A stretch of DNA of 64,000 nt. Origin: Stutzerimonas stutzeri. GTDB taxonomy: Bacteria > Pseudomonadota > Gammaproteobacteria > Pseudomonadales > Pseudomonadaceae. The notes beneath the pieces are model-generated. The model ran no database searches and was not told the DNA's origin. It worked only from the letters and a program-made list of their open reading frames with translations. Numbering within the stretch: the first letter of the stretch is position 1; the number at the start of each line of letters is the position of its first letter. Position numbers and translations under genes: made by a program. Positions 17,934-27,660 of this stretch are shown here, in pieces. The DNA is taken from NCBI RefSeq assembly GCF_002909485.1, contig NZ_PPXG01000006.1:1-64000 (forward strand), written 5' to 3'.

Positions 17934-18908
17934 ATGTCTCATCCCTTCGATACACTCACGCCGGACCTGGTCCTCGACGCTGTGGAAAGCATCGGTTATC
18001 TCAGCGATGCCCGCGTGCTGGCGCTCAACAGCTACGAGAACCGCGTCTATCAGGTGGGCATCGAAGACGAAACACCACTGATCGCCAAGTTCTACCGTCC
18101 CGGTCGCTGGAGCAACGAGGCGATTCTCGAGGAGCACCAGTTCAGCCTGGAACTGGTCGAGCACGAGGTGCCGGTGGTGGCGCCGCTGGAACGTGACGGC
18201 TCGACGCTGTTCGAGCATGCCGGCTTCCGCTTCGCCCTCTTCCCTCGCCGTGGCGGCCGCGCGCCGGAACCGGGCAACCTCGACCAGCTCTATCGCCTCG
18301 GCCAATTGTTGGGGCGCATGCATGCGGTGGGCACCAACCGCCCGTTCAAGCACCGAGAAACCCTGGGCGTGCAGAACTTCGGTCATGCCTCGCTGAATAC
18401 CCTGCTGGAAGGCGGCTTCGTGCCCAAAAGCCTGCTGCCGGCCTATGAGTCGGTGGCGCGCGATCTGCTCACACGGGTCGAGGATGTCTTCGCCAGCACG
18501 GACTTCACCCCGATCCGCCTGCATGGCGATTGCCATCCGGGCAACATCCTTGCCCGCGACGATGCCTTTCATCTGGTCGATCTCGATGATTGCCGCATGG
18601 GCCCATCGGTGCAGGACCTGTGGATGATGCTCGCCGGCGAGCGCCATGAACGTCTTGGTCAGCTGGCCGAACTGGTGGACGGCTACAACGAATTCCATGA
18701 TTTCGCCCCGCGCGAGCTGCCGCTGATCGAGGCGTTGCGCGCGCTGCGGCTGATGCACTACAGCGCCTGGCTCGCCCGCCGCTGGGACGATCCGGCCTTT
18801 CCGATGAGCTTTCCCTGGTTTGGCAGCGAGCGCTACTGGGGTGACCAGGTGCTGATCCTGCGCGAGCAGATGTCGGCGTTGCAGGAAGAGCCGCTCAGGC
18901 TGTTCTAG
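17934..18908 (+). CDS. srkA: Stress response serine/threonine kinase SrkA (YihE/RdoA)
   Basis: A 324-residue protein kinase-like fold of the aminoglycoside phosphotransferase type. IRLHGDCHPGNIL is the catalytic loop with its Asp, and HLVDLDDCRMGPSVQDLWM supplies the metal-binding Asp. YENRVYQVGIED and LIAKFYRPGRW form the nucleotide-binding lobe. In E. coli SrkA is Cpx-regulated and counters reactive-oxygen and MazEF-linked death. GGAG precedes the ATG. A short hairpin at 18914-18931 between this gene and convergent rlmJ may stop both. Confidence 0.93.
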   Translation: MSHPFDTLTPDLVLDAVESIGYLSDARVLALNSYENRVYQVGIEDETPLIAKFYRPGRWSNEAILEEHQFSLELVEHEVPVVAPLERDGSTLFEHAGFRFALFPRRGGRAPEPGNLDQLYRLGQLLGRMHAVGTNRPFKHRETLGVQNFGHASLNTLLEGGFVPKSLLPAYESVARDLLTRVEDVFASTDFTPIRLHGDCHPGNILARDDAFHLVDLDDCRMGPSVQDLWMMLAGERHERLGQLAELVDGYNEFHDFAPRELPLIEALRALRLMHYSAWLARRWDDPAFPMSFPWFGSERYWGDQVLILREQMSALQEEPLRLF

Positions 18909-18976
18909 TGGCGAGCCGGTTTTGGCCGGCTGAAGCCCACCGAGCCGGCCAATGCCTACACGGGCGAAGGTCCTCT

Positions 18977-19816
18977 TCAGGCCTCTTCAATCAACCAGTC
19001 CAGCCGCCAGCTGCCCTGGCTCTGCGCCAGCTGCTCGGCCAGCCAGGGCAACAACTCGCGCAGCTCTTCCTCCAGCCCCCACGGCGGGTTGACGATGGCC
19101 AGGCCCGAACCGCTCAGGCGGCTGGCATCGTCGGCGGGGTGAACGAACAGTTCGGCACGCAGCAACTTGGGCGCCCCGCTGCGCGCCAAGTCCTGATAGA
19201 AGCGCTTGAGCTGGCGCTCGTCCTTGATCGGATACCAGATCACGCCGATGGTCTGGCGCATACGGCCGAGCGCTTCCTTCAGCGCCGTCACACAGCGGCT
19301 CAGCTCGTCGGCCTGTTCGAACGGTGGATCGATCAGCAGTACCACGCGCTTTTCCTGCGTCGGCATCAAGGCCCGCGGCACATGCCAGCCCTCACCGCGG
19401 TGCACGGCCACGCGGCGGTCGCCGGCCATGTTGTCCTTGAGCAGCGCGCCGTCCTCGGGATGCTTTTCGTTGAGCTGCAGACGATCCTGCTCGCGGGTCA
19501 GTTGTCGCGCCAGCTCCGGCGAGCCGGGGTAATAGCGCAGCGCCCCGTCCGGGTTGAGCTGGCGGATCACGCCGAGGTAGTCATCGAGCAGCGTCGGGAG
19601 CGCCTCGGCCTGCCAGATGCGGGCGATGCCCTGCAGCCACTCGCCGGTGCGGCTGGCCTGGTCGCCGGCCAGGTCGTAGAGGCCGACGCCGGCATGGCTG
19701 TCGAGGTAGGCGAAGGGCGCCTCCTTGCGCGACAGCAGGGCGAAGATCCGGCTCAACACCAGGTGTTTGAGCACATCGGCGTGGTTGCCGGCATGGAAGG
19801 CGTGGCGGTAGTTCAT
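18977..19816 (-). CDS. rlmJ: 23S rRNA (adenine-2030-N6)-methyltransferase RlmJ
   Basis: A 279-residue enzyme. MNYRHAFHAGNHADVLKH is the typical RlmJ opening and IVNPPWGLEEEL holds the NPPW-type catalytic motif of N6-adenine methyltransferases. LDSHAGVGLYDL is the SAM-binding motif I. GAGGAGGAT precedes the ATG at 19816; the much longer open frame upstream (to 21286) is antisense to the next gene and not coding. It acts on ribosomal RNA before assembly. Confidence 0.94.
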   Translation of the reverse strand: MNYRHAFHAGNHADVLKHLVLSRIFALLSRKEAPFAYLDSHAGVGLYDLAGDQASRTGEWLQGIARIWQAEALPTLLDDYLGVIRQLNPDGALRYYPGSPELARQLTREQDRLQLNEKHPEDGALLKDNMAGDRRVAVHRGEGWHVPRALMPTQEKRVVLLIDPPFEQADELSRCVTALKEALGRMRQTIGVIWYPIKDERQLKRFYQDLARSGAPKLLRAELFVHPADDASRLSGSGLAIVNPPWGLEEELRELLPWLAEQLAQSQGSWRLDWLIEEA

Positions 19817-19951
19817 CTGATCCTCCTCGAGAGCCGCGCAGTTTACCCGTCCGCCTTGCGCCGCGCAGGTCCGGCATGACCAGCGTCGTTTTCCCCGGCC
19901 ACCGACACGGGCTACAGTGGCGCCCCACGACGACTGAACGGAGCTGACCTC

Positions 19952-20995
19952 ATGGACCTGCGCGATCTTTTCGGCATCGAGCACCCGATCATCCAGGCGC
20001 CCATGGCCGGTGCGCAGAATCATCTGCTGGCCGCGGCTGTCTGCGAGGCCGGCGGGCTGGGCTCGATCCCGGCCGGCATGCTCAACGCCGAGGCGCTGGA
20101 CGCCGAGCTGACCGCCATCGAGGCGCTGAGCGACCGACCGTACAACGTCAATTTCTTCTGCCACCAGACACCGGCCGCCGACCCGACGGCCTTTGACGCC
20201 TGGCACCGGATGCTGGCGCCGTTGTTCGCCGAATTCGACATCGACCTTGCAAGCATTCCCACCGGCGCCACCCGCCAACCGTTCGATGCGGCGATGGCAG
20301 AGGTGCTGGAGCGGCACAAGCCGGCGCTGGTCAGCTTCCACTTCGGCCTGCCAGACGCCGAACTGTTGCAGCGCGCCCGCGCCACCGGGGCGAAGATCGC
20401 CTCCAGCGCGACAACGGTCGCCGAAGGCCTCTGGCTGCAACAGCACGACGTCGACCTGGTGATTGCCCAAGGCCTGGAAGCCGGCGGCCACCGCGGCATC
20501 TTTCTCAGCGAGGACCTGACCACCCAGCTCGGCACCTTTGCGCTGCTGCCGCAACTGGTCGCCGCGCTGGATGTGCCGGTGGTCGCTGCCGGCGGCATCG
20601 CCGACACCGGGGGCGTGGCCGCGGCGCAGAACCTCGGTGCCGCTGGCGTGCAACTGGGCACCGCCTACCTGTTGTGTCCGGAAAGCCGCACCAATGCGCT
20701 GCATCGCGCCGCGCTGAAGAGCCCGCAAGCAGCGCATACCGCGCTGACCACCCTGTTCAGCGGGCGCCCGGCGCGCGGCATCGTCAACCGCATCATGCGC
20801 GAACTGGGCCCGCTCCCCGAAGGCGTGCCCCCCTTCCCGCTGGCGGGTAACGCCATCGGCGCGCTGCGCGCCCAGACCGAGAAGCAGGGCCTGGATCACT
20901 GCACGCCGCTGTGGGCCGGGCAGAACGTCAGCGGCTGCCGGGAGATCCCGGCCGGCCAGCTGACCCGTGAACTTGCGGCCGGCTGGCGGGCCTGA
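19952..20995 (+). CDS. Nitronate monooxygenase-like FMN oxidoreductase
   Basis: A 347-residue TIM-barrel flavoprotein of the 2-nitropropane dioxygenase / nitronate monooxygenase family. IEHPIIQAPMAGAQNHLLAA opens the barrel, GLEAGGHRG carries the FMN phosphate and the conserved catalytic-type His, and VPVVAAGGIADTGGVAAA is the second phosphate-binding loop. It probably detoxifies nitronates, though family members also include NADH:quinone reductases. Its own GGAG precedes the ATG. No operon partners. Confidence 0.85.
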   Translation: MDLRDLFGIEHPIIQAPMAGAQNHLLAAAVCEAGGLGSIPAGMLNAEALDAELTAIEALSDRPYNVNFFCHQTPAADPTAFDAWHRMLAPLFAEFDIDLASIPTGATRQPFDAAMAEVLERHKPALVSFHFGLPDAELLQRARATGAKIASSATTVAEGLWLQQHDVDLVIAQGLEAGGHRGIFLSEDLTTQLGTFALLPQLVAALDVPVVAAGGIADTGGVAAAQNLGAAGVQLGTAYLLCPESRTNALHRAALKSPQAAHTALTTLFSGRPARGIVNRIMRELGPLPEGVPPFPLAGNAIGALRAQTEKQGLDHCTPLWAGQNVSGCREIPAGQLTRELAAGWRA

Positions 20996-21077
20996 GTCAT
21001 TACGCAGTCCGTCGCGGCGAGCCCTGAGCCGCCGTGACGGAGCGTAGAATCGACCGCACGTCACACGGAACGCCGCC

Positions 21078-21611
21078 ATGAGCCCACTGACCAATACGCT
21101 CGTCTTCCTGGCCACCCTGGCCGGCATGGAAGTCTTTGCCTGGTGGGCACACAAGTACGTGATGCACGGCTGGGGCTGGGGCTGGCACAAGTCGCACCAC
21201 GAGCCACGCAGCGGCTGGTTCGAGAAGAACGACCTGTATGCGGTGGTGTTCGCTGGCGTGGCGATCCTGCTGATCGCCCTCGGCACGGCCGGTTATCACC
21301 CGCTGGAATGGATCGGCGCTGGCATGACGGCCTACGGCTTTCTCTACTTCGTCGCCCATGACGGGCTGGTCCATCATCGCTGGCCGCTGCGCTATGTGCC
21401 GCGCAACGGTTATCTCAAGCGGCTGTATCAGGCGCACCGCATGCACCATGCGGTGGAAGGCAAGGAGCGCTGCGTGTCCTTCGGCTTCCTCTACGCGCCG
21501 CCGCTGCCGGTGCTCAAGCGCCAGCTGCGCGAGCTGCACGACGGGCCGTTGCGCAAGCACCAGAGCGCATCTAGCGAGGACGTCTCCAGAGATCGACAGG
21601 ACGCGGCCTGA
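21078..21611 (+). CDS. crtZ: Beta-carotene 3-hydroxylase
   Basis: A 177-residue membrane di-iron enzyme that adds 3- and 3'-OH to beta-carotene to give zeaxanthin. Histidine boxes are complete: HKYVMHGWGWGWHKSHH, HDGLVHH and HRMHH. Three to four hydrophobic helices fit the family. It is transcribed toward crtB and the two 3' ends overlap by 41 bases. The tail after residue 155 is short and polar. Confidence 0.95.
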   Translation: MSPLTNTLVFLATLAGMEVFAWWAHKYVMHGWGWGWHKSHHEPRSGWFEKNDLYAVVFAGVAILLIALGTAGYHPLEWIGAGMTAYGFLYFVAHDGLVHHRWPLRYVPRNGYLKRLYQAHRMHHAVEGKERCVSFGFLYAPPLPVLKRQLRELHDGPLRKHQSASSEDVSRDRQDAA

Positions 21612-22497
21612 CCTGCATCCGCCGCGAGGCCAGCGCCAACACGCCCCCCCCCAGCAGGAACTGCAGCTTCTGTGCCTTGCTCGTCGACACCCGCGCATCC
21701 CAGGCCGCTGCGCCGCGCGCTTTCACCTCGACGCCGATCTGCCGATAGACGCCATGCGCCGTGGCGATCGACCAGGCCGAGCGTAACGGCAGGTCCCGCA
21801 AGCCCTGAGATGCCGATTGATAGTAGGGTTCGGCCAGATCCACCAGCCGCGCCGCCAGCGTCGCCAACGCGGCACGATGCCCAGGCAGCGCGACTTCATC
21901 TTCAGGAATGCCCGCTTCAGCCAGCCACTCGGCCGGCAGGTAGACGCGCCCGATCTGCGCATCCTCGACGATATCGCGGGCGATGTTGGTCAGCTGAAAG
22001 GCCAAGCCCAGATCACAGGCGCGATCCAGCGTCGGCTCCGCTTTGGCGCCCATCACTCGCGCCATCATCAGCCCCACCACGCCGGCAACCCGGTAGCAGT
22101 AGAGCAAGGTGTCGTCGAGGGTCCGGTACTGGTAATCCTGCACGTCCATGCGAAAGCCGGCCAGATGCTCCAGCGGGTATCGCTTGGGAATCTGGTGCCG
22201 CTGAACCACTTGCTGAAACGCAGCAAAGGCCGGATCGCTCATCGCCTCGCCGGCATAGGCGCGCTCAGTGAGATCGACCAGCTCGGCCAGGCGCGCCTCA
22301 CCGCTGTTGCGATCGCCGGCGAGCTGACCATGCCCCAGCGTCTGCCCATCAATCACGTCATCACAGTGACGGCACCAGGCATAGAGCATCACGGCACCCT
22401 GGCGGGTGTGCTCGTCGAACAGTTTTGCCGCCGCCGCGAAGCTCTTGGAGCCGACGTTGATCGCCTGGGTCGAGTGATCGACGACCTTGTCGTTCAT
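21571..22497 (-). CDS. crtB: Phytoene synthase
   Basis: A 308-residue head-to-head prenyl transferase that makes 15-cis-phytoene from two geranylgeranyl diphosphates. The two Asp-rich motifs are visible: YAWCRHCDDVIDG and, later, LTNIARDIVEDAQIGRVYLP. GSKSFAAAAKLF is the usual opening. It starts inside the crtI stop (ATGA) with GGAG in the crtI end, so translation is coupled. Confidence 0.97.
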   Translation of the reverse strand: MNDKVVDHSTQAINVGSKSFAAAAKLFDEHTRQGAVMLYAWCRHCDDVIDGQTLGHGQLAGDRNSGEARLAELVDLTERAYAGEAMSDPAFAAFQQVVQRHQIPKRYPLEHLAGFRMDVQDYQYRTLDDTLLYCYRVAGVVGLMMARVMGAKAEPTLDRACDLGLAFQLTNIARDIVEDAQIGRVYLPAEWLAEAGIPEDEVALPGHRAALATLAARLVDLAEPYYQSASQGLRDLPLRSAWSIATAHGVYRQIGVEVKARGAAAWDARVSTSKAQKLQFLLGGGVLALASRRMQVRPRPVDLWRRPR

Positions 22498-23999
22498 CCG
22501 GCCTGCTCCTTCAATAAGAAGTCCTCCAGCATCAGCCCGGCAGTGGCCTTGGCCGAACCTACGACGCCCGGAACTCCCGCGCCCGGATGGGTGCCGGCGC
22601 CGACGATATAGAGGTTGGGAATCACGTCATCACGGTTATGCGGGCGGAACCAGGCGCTCTGGGTAAGGATCGGCTCCAGCGAAAACGCCGAACCCAGATG
22701 AGCGTTGAGCTCGTCGTGGAAATCCTGCGGCGTGAAGATCCGGTGCGTGACCAGATCGCCGCGCAGACCGGGAATATAGTGCCGCTCCAGGTACTCGAAG
22801 ATGCGGTCGCGGTATTTCGGCCCCTCCTCTGCCCAGTCGATATCCGCCGTGCCCAGGTGCGGCACCGGCGCCAGCACGTAGTGGCTGGCACAGCCTTCCG
22901 GCGCCAGCGATGGGTCGGTCACGCAGGGCGCGTGCAGATAGAGGGAGAAATCGTCAGCCAGGGTTTCGCGCTTGAAGATCTCATTGATCAACTCGCGGTA
23001 ACGTGGCCCGAAGCAGACCGTGTGGTGCTGCAGGTGCTCATGGCGGCGCTTGAGGCCGAAATGGATGACGAACAGCGACATTGAGAAACGCTTGCCGGAG
23101 AGCCGTTTGGCCTCATCGCGACCTCGCTGTTCATGGCCGAGCAGCTGCTTGTAGGTGTTGACCACATCCGCGTTGGAGGCCACCGCATCGGTGTCGAAGC
23201 GACGACCATCACCCGTGATCACGGCCTTCGCGCGTCCACCCGCCAGTTCGATACGCGCGACCTCGGCGTTCAGCTCCAGCTTGCCGCCCAGGTCCTCGAA
23301 CAACCGGACCATGCCTTGCACCAGCGCACCGGTGCCGCCGCGGGGAAACCAGACACCACCCTGGCGCTCCAGCGCATGGATCAGCGCGTAGATCGACGAG
23401 GTCTCGAACGGATTGCCGCCGACCAGCAGGGAATGAAAGGACAGCGCCTGGCGCAGCCGGTCGTTCTCCACGAATTTGGCCACCATGCTGTACACGTTGC
23501 GCCAGGCCTGCAGCTTGGCCAGCTGCGGCGCGACGCCGATCATGCTGCGAAACGACAGGAAGGGCACGGTGCCGAGCTTGACGTAGCCCTCCTCGTACAC
23601 CGCCCGCGAATAGGCGAGAAAGCGCTGATAGCCGGCGACGTCACGAGGGTTGAGCGCGTGGATCTGCCGGTCCAACTCGGCCTGGTCGTTGACGTAGTCG
23701 AAACTGTAGCCGTCCTCCCAGCACAGCCGGTAGAAGGGGCTGACCGGTAGCAGCTCGACGTAATCGGCCATGCGCTTGCCGGCGCCGCTGAAGAGTTCTT
23801 CCAGTGCCGGCGGATCGGTGATCACCGTCGGACCGGCATCGAAGGTAAAACCCTGGTCGTGATAGACATAGGCGCGGCCGCCCGGCTTGTCGCGCTTCTC
23901 CAGCAGGGTGGTCTGGATGCCGGCGCGCTGCAGACGGATGGCCAGCGCCAGCCCGCCGAAGCCGGCGCCGATTACCACCGCTCGTTTAGCTTGGTTCAT
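22494..23999 (-). CDS. crtI: Phytoene desaturase (lycopene-forming)
   Basis: A 501-residue flavoprotein that removes hydrogens in four steps from phytoene to lycopene. The N-terminal FAD site is VIGAGFGGLALAIRLQRAG with GGRAYVYHDQGF. The C-terminal signature is NLYIVGAGTHPGAGVPGV. The hydrophobic patch near the end is where CrtI docks on membranes. It overlaps crtY by four bases and crtB by four. Confidence 0.97.
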   Translation of the reverse strand: MNQAKRAVVIGAGFGGLALAIRLQRAGIQTTLLEKRDKPGGRAYVYHDQGFTFDAGPTVITDPPALEELFSGAGKRMADYVELLPVSPFYRLCWEDGYSFDYVNDQAELDRQIHALNPRDVAGYQRFLAYSRAVYEEGYVKLGTVPFLSFRSMIGVAPQLAKLQAWRNVYSMVAKFVENDRLRQALSFHSLLVGGNPFETSSIYALIHALERQGGVWFPRGGTGALVQGMVRLFEDLGGKLELNAEVARIELAGGRAKAVITGDGRRFDTDAVASNADVVNTYKQLLGHEQRGRDEAKRLSGKRFSMSLFVIHFGLKRRHEHLQHHTVCFGPRYRELINEIFKRETLADDFSLYLHAPCVTDPSLAPEGCASHYVLAPVPHLGTADIDWAEEGPKYRDRIFEYLERHYIPGLRGDLVTHRIFTPQDFHDELNAHLGSAFSLEPILTQSAWFRPHNRDDVIPNLYIVGAGTHPGAGVPGVVGSAKATAGLMLEDFLLKEQAG

Positions 24000-25189
24000 C
24001 GGTAATCCTTGCGATGCAGATCATGGGCGGCGATGGCGCGCAGCGCTTCGCCGAGCGGAACAGGAGGCTTGCCCGAGACGATGCGCAAGCGGTCGCGGGT
24101 GGTCAGATTGGCCGCGTAGAAACGCTGGATCAGCGGTTCGCGCAGGCGATAGAAACGCTGCATCACCGCCCAGCGGCGATCCGCCGGACCGGCCATGAAC
24201 AGCATGCGATTGAGCAGGCGGAAAAAGCCGCGCTGGCGCCACTGCGCCAACGAGTAATCGCGGATCGCCTCGAACAGGCCGGCGGCATCCCAGCGATCCA
24301 GCGCGATCAGGTGATCGGCCAGACGTACCGCGTCGGGCAGCGAGTAGCCGGTGGTGGGATGGAACAAAGCCGCCGCCAACCCAGTCTGCGGTACGCCGTG
24401 CGCCTCATCCCAGAATGCCGGCAGGTCACCGGAGAGCACGATGGGCAGTACGCCCTGCTCCTCGCGCAACACGTCGGCGATAGCCCAGCCGCGCGTACTG
24501 GCGTAGCTGGCGATGTTGTCACGCAGCTTATCGAGCGCCACGGCATCGCCATCGGCGTAGTAGGTGTCTTCGATCAGCAGGGTGTCAGCGCTGAGCGGCA
24601 GCACGTAGACGAAGCGATAGCCGTCGTGCTGCGCGACGCTGGCGTCCATGATGATCGGCTCACGCAAGCCGTGCGGCCGTTGCAGGCGCAGTTCCTGGCC
24701 GAGAAATTTCTGAAAGCCTAGGGCCAGCTGATCGGTCCTGCGCACGCCACGACCGTCGATCACGGCGCCGGCCTGCAGGATGTCCCCCGAGGCCAGACGC
24801 ACCCTTTGTGGCGCCATGCTGGCAACGGTGGTGCGCAAACGCACGCCGTCACTCAGTTCAGGCATCAGGTACTGGTGAAAGCGCTCCGAGAAGATGCTCG
24901 CGTAACCGCTGGCCAGCCTTCGCTGCAGTTCGGGAAAGATCACTTCATAGCCGGGCCAGCGCTTGCCTACCATGGGCTCCAGCCAACGCTGCTGAGCCGG
25001 CGTCAGGTCGTGCTCATGAAAGGACCAGGTGTGATTGCCACCCAGGGTGTCGCCCTGCTCCAACACCAGCAGGCGCAGATCAGGCCGCTGCTGACGCAGA
25101 CGCAGGGCCAAAAGGCCGTTGGCCAGCCCGCCGCCAACCAGAATCAGGTCCGCATCAAGCGCCACTGGCCACCCCCGGTCGTTGTCCAT
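23996..25189 (-). CDS. crtY: Lycopene beta-cyclase
   Basis: A 397-residue CrtY-type cyclase that converts lycopene to beta-carotene. LILVGGGLANGLLALRLRQ is the dinucleotide site, GNHTWSFHEHDL is the family box, and FHPTTGYSLPDA is conserved near residue 280. It starts 35 bases inside crtX with a weak ribosome site, which suggests coupling. The protein is the last enzyme before hydroxylation by CrtZ. Confidence 0.95.
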   Translation of the reverse strand: MDNDRGWPVALDADLILVGGGLANGLLALRLRQQRPDLRLLVLEQGDTLGGNHTWSFHEHDLTPAQQRWLEPMVGKRWPGYEVIFPELQRRLASGYASIFSERFHQYLMPELSDGVRLRTTVASMAPQRVRLASGDILQAGAVIDGRGVRRTDQLALGFQKFLGQELRLQRPHGLREPIIMDASVAQHDGYRFVYVLPLSADTLLIEDTYYADGDAVALDKLRDNIASYASTRGWAIADVLREEQGVLPIVLSGDLPAFWDEAHGVPQTGLAAALFHPTTGYSLPDAVRLADHLIALDRWDAAGLFEAIRDYSLAQWRQRGFFRLLNRMLFMAGPADRRWAVMQRFYRLREPLIQRFYAANLTTRDRLRIVSGKPPVPLGEALRAIAAHDLHRKDYR

Positions 25190-26441
25190 CTGTCCCGAGC
25201 GCCGTCTCGATCAGCTGGACGGCGCGACCGACACCGCCAGCCTGCCGCACCTCCTTCCCCAGCTGCGCCCCGCGCCGGCGAAACGCTGGATCGCTCAGCA
25301 GCTGCTCCAGCGCACGACTGATCCGCGCCGGGCTCGCCAGTCGCGGCTGCAAGCGCAGGCCGACGCCGGCATGTTCGATACGCGCGGCGACACCCGGCTG
25401 ATCAAAGGCAATCGGCAGCGCCAGCATCGGCACGCCGGCCTCCAGGGCATCGAGCACGGTATTCAGCCCGGCATGGGTGATGACCGCCGAGGCCCTGGCC
25501 AATGCCGCGCGCTGGGGCGCGAAGTCGGTGACCCAATACGCGCCCTCATCGCGCAGCTGCGCCGCTTGCGCGGCATTCAGCCCGCCGCAATGGGCAATCA
25601 ACAGCTGTACGCCGAGCGGCTTGCGGGCGCGGGCGATATTGCGCAGCAGGGTGTAGCGATGGCCCTGCAGGGTGCCCAAAGACGCGAAGACGAAAGGTCG
25701 CGCCGAGTCGAACGGCAGGTTCCACTCGGCATCCGCCTGCAGCGAGCGACGCAGCGGCCCGACGCCATGAAAATTCGCCGGAAGATGGCGGCGCGGAAAG
25801 TCGAAGCCAGGTACCGTCTGGCTGATCTGCAGCAGCGGCGACAGGCAGTCGCTCAGAGTCGAACGCGGCGCCAGACCGAACGCCTGGCAGTAGCGCTCGA
25901 TTACCTCGGCCTGCGGGCGCATCAGGCGGTCATAGACACGGCTGCTGTGCAGGTTGAGCTGCTCGCCCCAGTCTGTCGCCCGATAGCGCCAGGGCATCAC
26001 GGGCAACGGCATCAGCGGTTCGCGGTTGAATGGCAAGGCGCAGGCGATGGAAACGAACGGCAGGCCGAGATGCTCGGCCACCAGCGCTCCCGCCGGCTCC
26101 ATCTGATCGGCCAGCACGGCGTCGACCTGCAGCGAACGCAGCACGCCAGGCGCCTCGCGACAGAACAGCTCGGTGCTGGCTGCCATGTCGGCGATAACCC
26201 GGCGGATGCCGAACGGCCCCGGTTGCGCTGCGCGACGGACCACCGCAGCCAAGGTGCCCGGCGGATGGGAGTCAGCGCCAATACCAATGAACTCGGCCTC
26301 GGGCAGCGTCAGCAGAGCGCCGACATCGATCTGCTGAACGAAGGTGACGCGGTGGCCCCGCTGCGCCAGCTCACAGGCGATGGCTTCAAACGCGCGCAGA
26401 TGGCTGAGAAAGGGCGGTGCAATTGCCGCAAAATGAGTCAT
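25155..26441 (-). CDS. crtX: Zeaxanthin glucosyltransferase
   Basis: A 428-residue UDP-sugar-dependent GT1-type enzyme that glucosylates zeaxanthin hydroxyls. The C-terminal donor site has FASLGTLQGH, VTDFAPQRA and ITHAGLNTVLDALEAGVPML. The start at 26441 (MTHFAAIAPPFLSHL) is 20 bases after idi. The open frame continues to 26987 but that part lies in antisense phase to idi and is not family-like. Glucosylation would make the pigment more polar and membrane-spanning. Confidence 0.93.
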   Translation of the reverse strand: MTHFAAIAPPFLSHLRAFEAIACELAQRGHRVTFVQQIDVGALLTLPEAEFIGIGADSHPPGTLAAVVRRAAQPGPFGIRRVIADMAASTELFCREAPGVLRSLQVDAVLADQMEPAGALVAEHLGLPFVSIACALPFNREPLMPLPVMPWRYRATDWGEQLNLHSSRVYDRLMRPQAEVIERYCQAFGLAPRSTLSDCLSPLLQISQTVPGFDFPRRHLPANFHGVGPLRRSLQADAEWNLPFDSARPFVFASLGTLQGHRYTLLRNIARARKPLGVQLLIAHCGGLNAAQAAQLRDEGAYWVTDFAPQRAALARASAVITHAGLNTVLDALEAGVPMLALPIAFDQPGVAARIEHAGVGLRLQPRLASPARISRALEQLLSDPAFRRRGAQLGKEVRQAGGVGRAVQLIETALGTDGQRPGVASGA

Positions 26442-26461
26442 CTGGCGGCTCCGCCCGGGCT

Positions 26462-27502
26462 TCAGAAGGTTGGTACTTGCAGCAGCCGCGCATGCCGGAG
26501 CTCGGCAAGGCTGGCCGAGCCCGTACAGAAACAGGCGATCCGTAGCTGCTCGATCAGCACCTCGAAGTGCTCCACCACTGCCTCGCTGTTCAGCATCGCG
26601 GCCTGCAGCACCCCGGCCGCCTGACCGACCAGATCGGCGCCCAGGCAGATCGCCTTGGCCGCCTCGACCCCATCGCGGATACCGCCGGAGGCGATCAACG
26701 GCGTGTTTGGGCAGGCCTCGCGCACAGCCAGCAGTGCCTGCGCCGTGGGTATGCCCCAGTCGGCGAAGGCCTGGGCGATCGCGCGCTGGCTGACATCGGT
26801 GGCGCGCTCGGCTTCCACCGCGGCCCAACTGGTCCCGCCGGAACCGGCGACATCGATGGCGGCGACGCCGGCGTCGACCAGCTGCCGGGCCACCGTCGCG
26901 GAGATGCCCGCGCCGACTTCCTTGATTACCACCGGCACCGCCAGGCGGCTGGCGAGCGACTCGATCGCCCCCAGCACGCCTCGCCAATCACGGTCGCCGC
27001 CCGGCTGCACCGCTTCCTGCAGCGGGTTCAGGTGCACGATCAGCGCATCGCCATCGATCATCTCCACCGCGCGGCGCGCTTCATCTACGCCGTAGCCACG
27101 TACCAGCTGTGCCGCGCCGAAGTTGGCCAGCAACAGGATGTCCGGCGCGAGCTGGCGCAACTGGCCGGTCAGGCCCTGATCACCGGCGGTCTCCAACGCG
27201 ACCCTCTGCGAGCCCACCGCCATGGCGATACCGAGGTGTTGGGCCGCCTCTGCCAGATGGGCATTGATCGCGGCCGAACGCGCGGCGCCACCGGTCATCG
27301 AGCTAATCAGCAGCGGCGCCCGCAGGCTGCGTCCGAACAGCGTGCCGTGCAGGTCGATCTGGTCCAGGTGCAACTCGGGCAGCGCGCAGTGCTCAAAGCG
27401 GAAGGCGCCGAAACCGGTGCCCGTCGCACCGGCTGCCCGCGTCGGGTCCAGGACGATATCCAGATGATCGTTTTTGCGGCTGACCAACGATTGCTTGCTC
27501 AT
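26462..27502 (-). CDS. fni: Isopentenyl-diphosphate isomerase, type 2
   Basis: A 346-residue FMN-dependent isomerase that interconverts IPP and [38 protein letters not shown] and [10 protein letters not shown] are family motifs. The start at 27502 has GGGAG at nine bases; the frame to 27568 lies in the promoter. It is the first gene of the idi-crtX-crtY-crtI-crtB operon and supplies the allylic starter for CrtE. Confidence 0.95.
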   Translation of the reverse strand: MSKQSLVSRKNDHLDIVLDPTRAAGATGTGFGAFRFEHCALPELHLDQIDLHGTLFGRSLRAPLLISSMTGGAARSAAINAHLAEAAQHLGIAMAVGSQRVALETAGDQGLTGQLRQLAPDILLLANFGAAQLVRGYGVDEARRAVEMIDGDALIVHLNPLQEAVQPGGDRDWRGVLGAIESLASRLAVPVVIKEVGAGISATVARQLVDAGVAAIDVAGSGGTSWAAVEAERATDVSQRAIAQAFADWGIPTAQALLAVREACPNTPLIASGGIRDGVEAAKAICLGADLVGQAAGVLQAAMLNSEAVVEHFEVLIEQLRIACFCTGSASLAELRHARLLQVPTF

Positions 27503-27572
27503 GGAAATCGGCTCCCGGGAAGACTTGTTTGGACGTGGCGCCCTGAAAAAAGTGCTATGCGATGGCACGACT

Positions 27573-27610
27573 TGTACAGCTTTCTGTCGAAACGTACCAA
27601 TCGTTGTACA
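27573..27610. promoter_or_regulatory. Paired TGTACA palindromes in the idi/crtE promoter
   Basis: TGTACA at 27573-27578 and 27605-27610 are 32 bases apart, close to three helical turns, with a weaker CGTACC copy between them at 27593. LitR/CarH-type MerR light regulators bind pairs of TGTA-type half-sites in front of carotenoid genes, so this is a plausible shared operator for both directions. No regulator gene is in the window. Confidence 0.45.
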
Positions 27611-27660
27611 ACATTGCGCAACCCGGCTGCTCGAACTGGGGCGCCAGCGAGGGCACCGCC

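Noticed and set aside
19817-21286. The upstream extension of the rlmJ frame to 769 codons
   Set aside because: It lies antisense to the nitronate monooxygenase-like gene; the rlmJ start at 19816 has a strong ribosome site.
26442-26987. N-terminal extension of CrtX
   Set aside because: It lies over idi in another frame on the same strand and has no glycosyltransferase similarity; family proteins start at MTHFAA.
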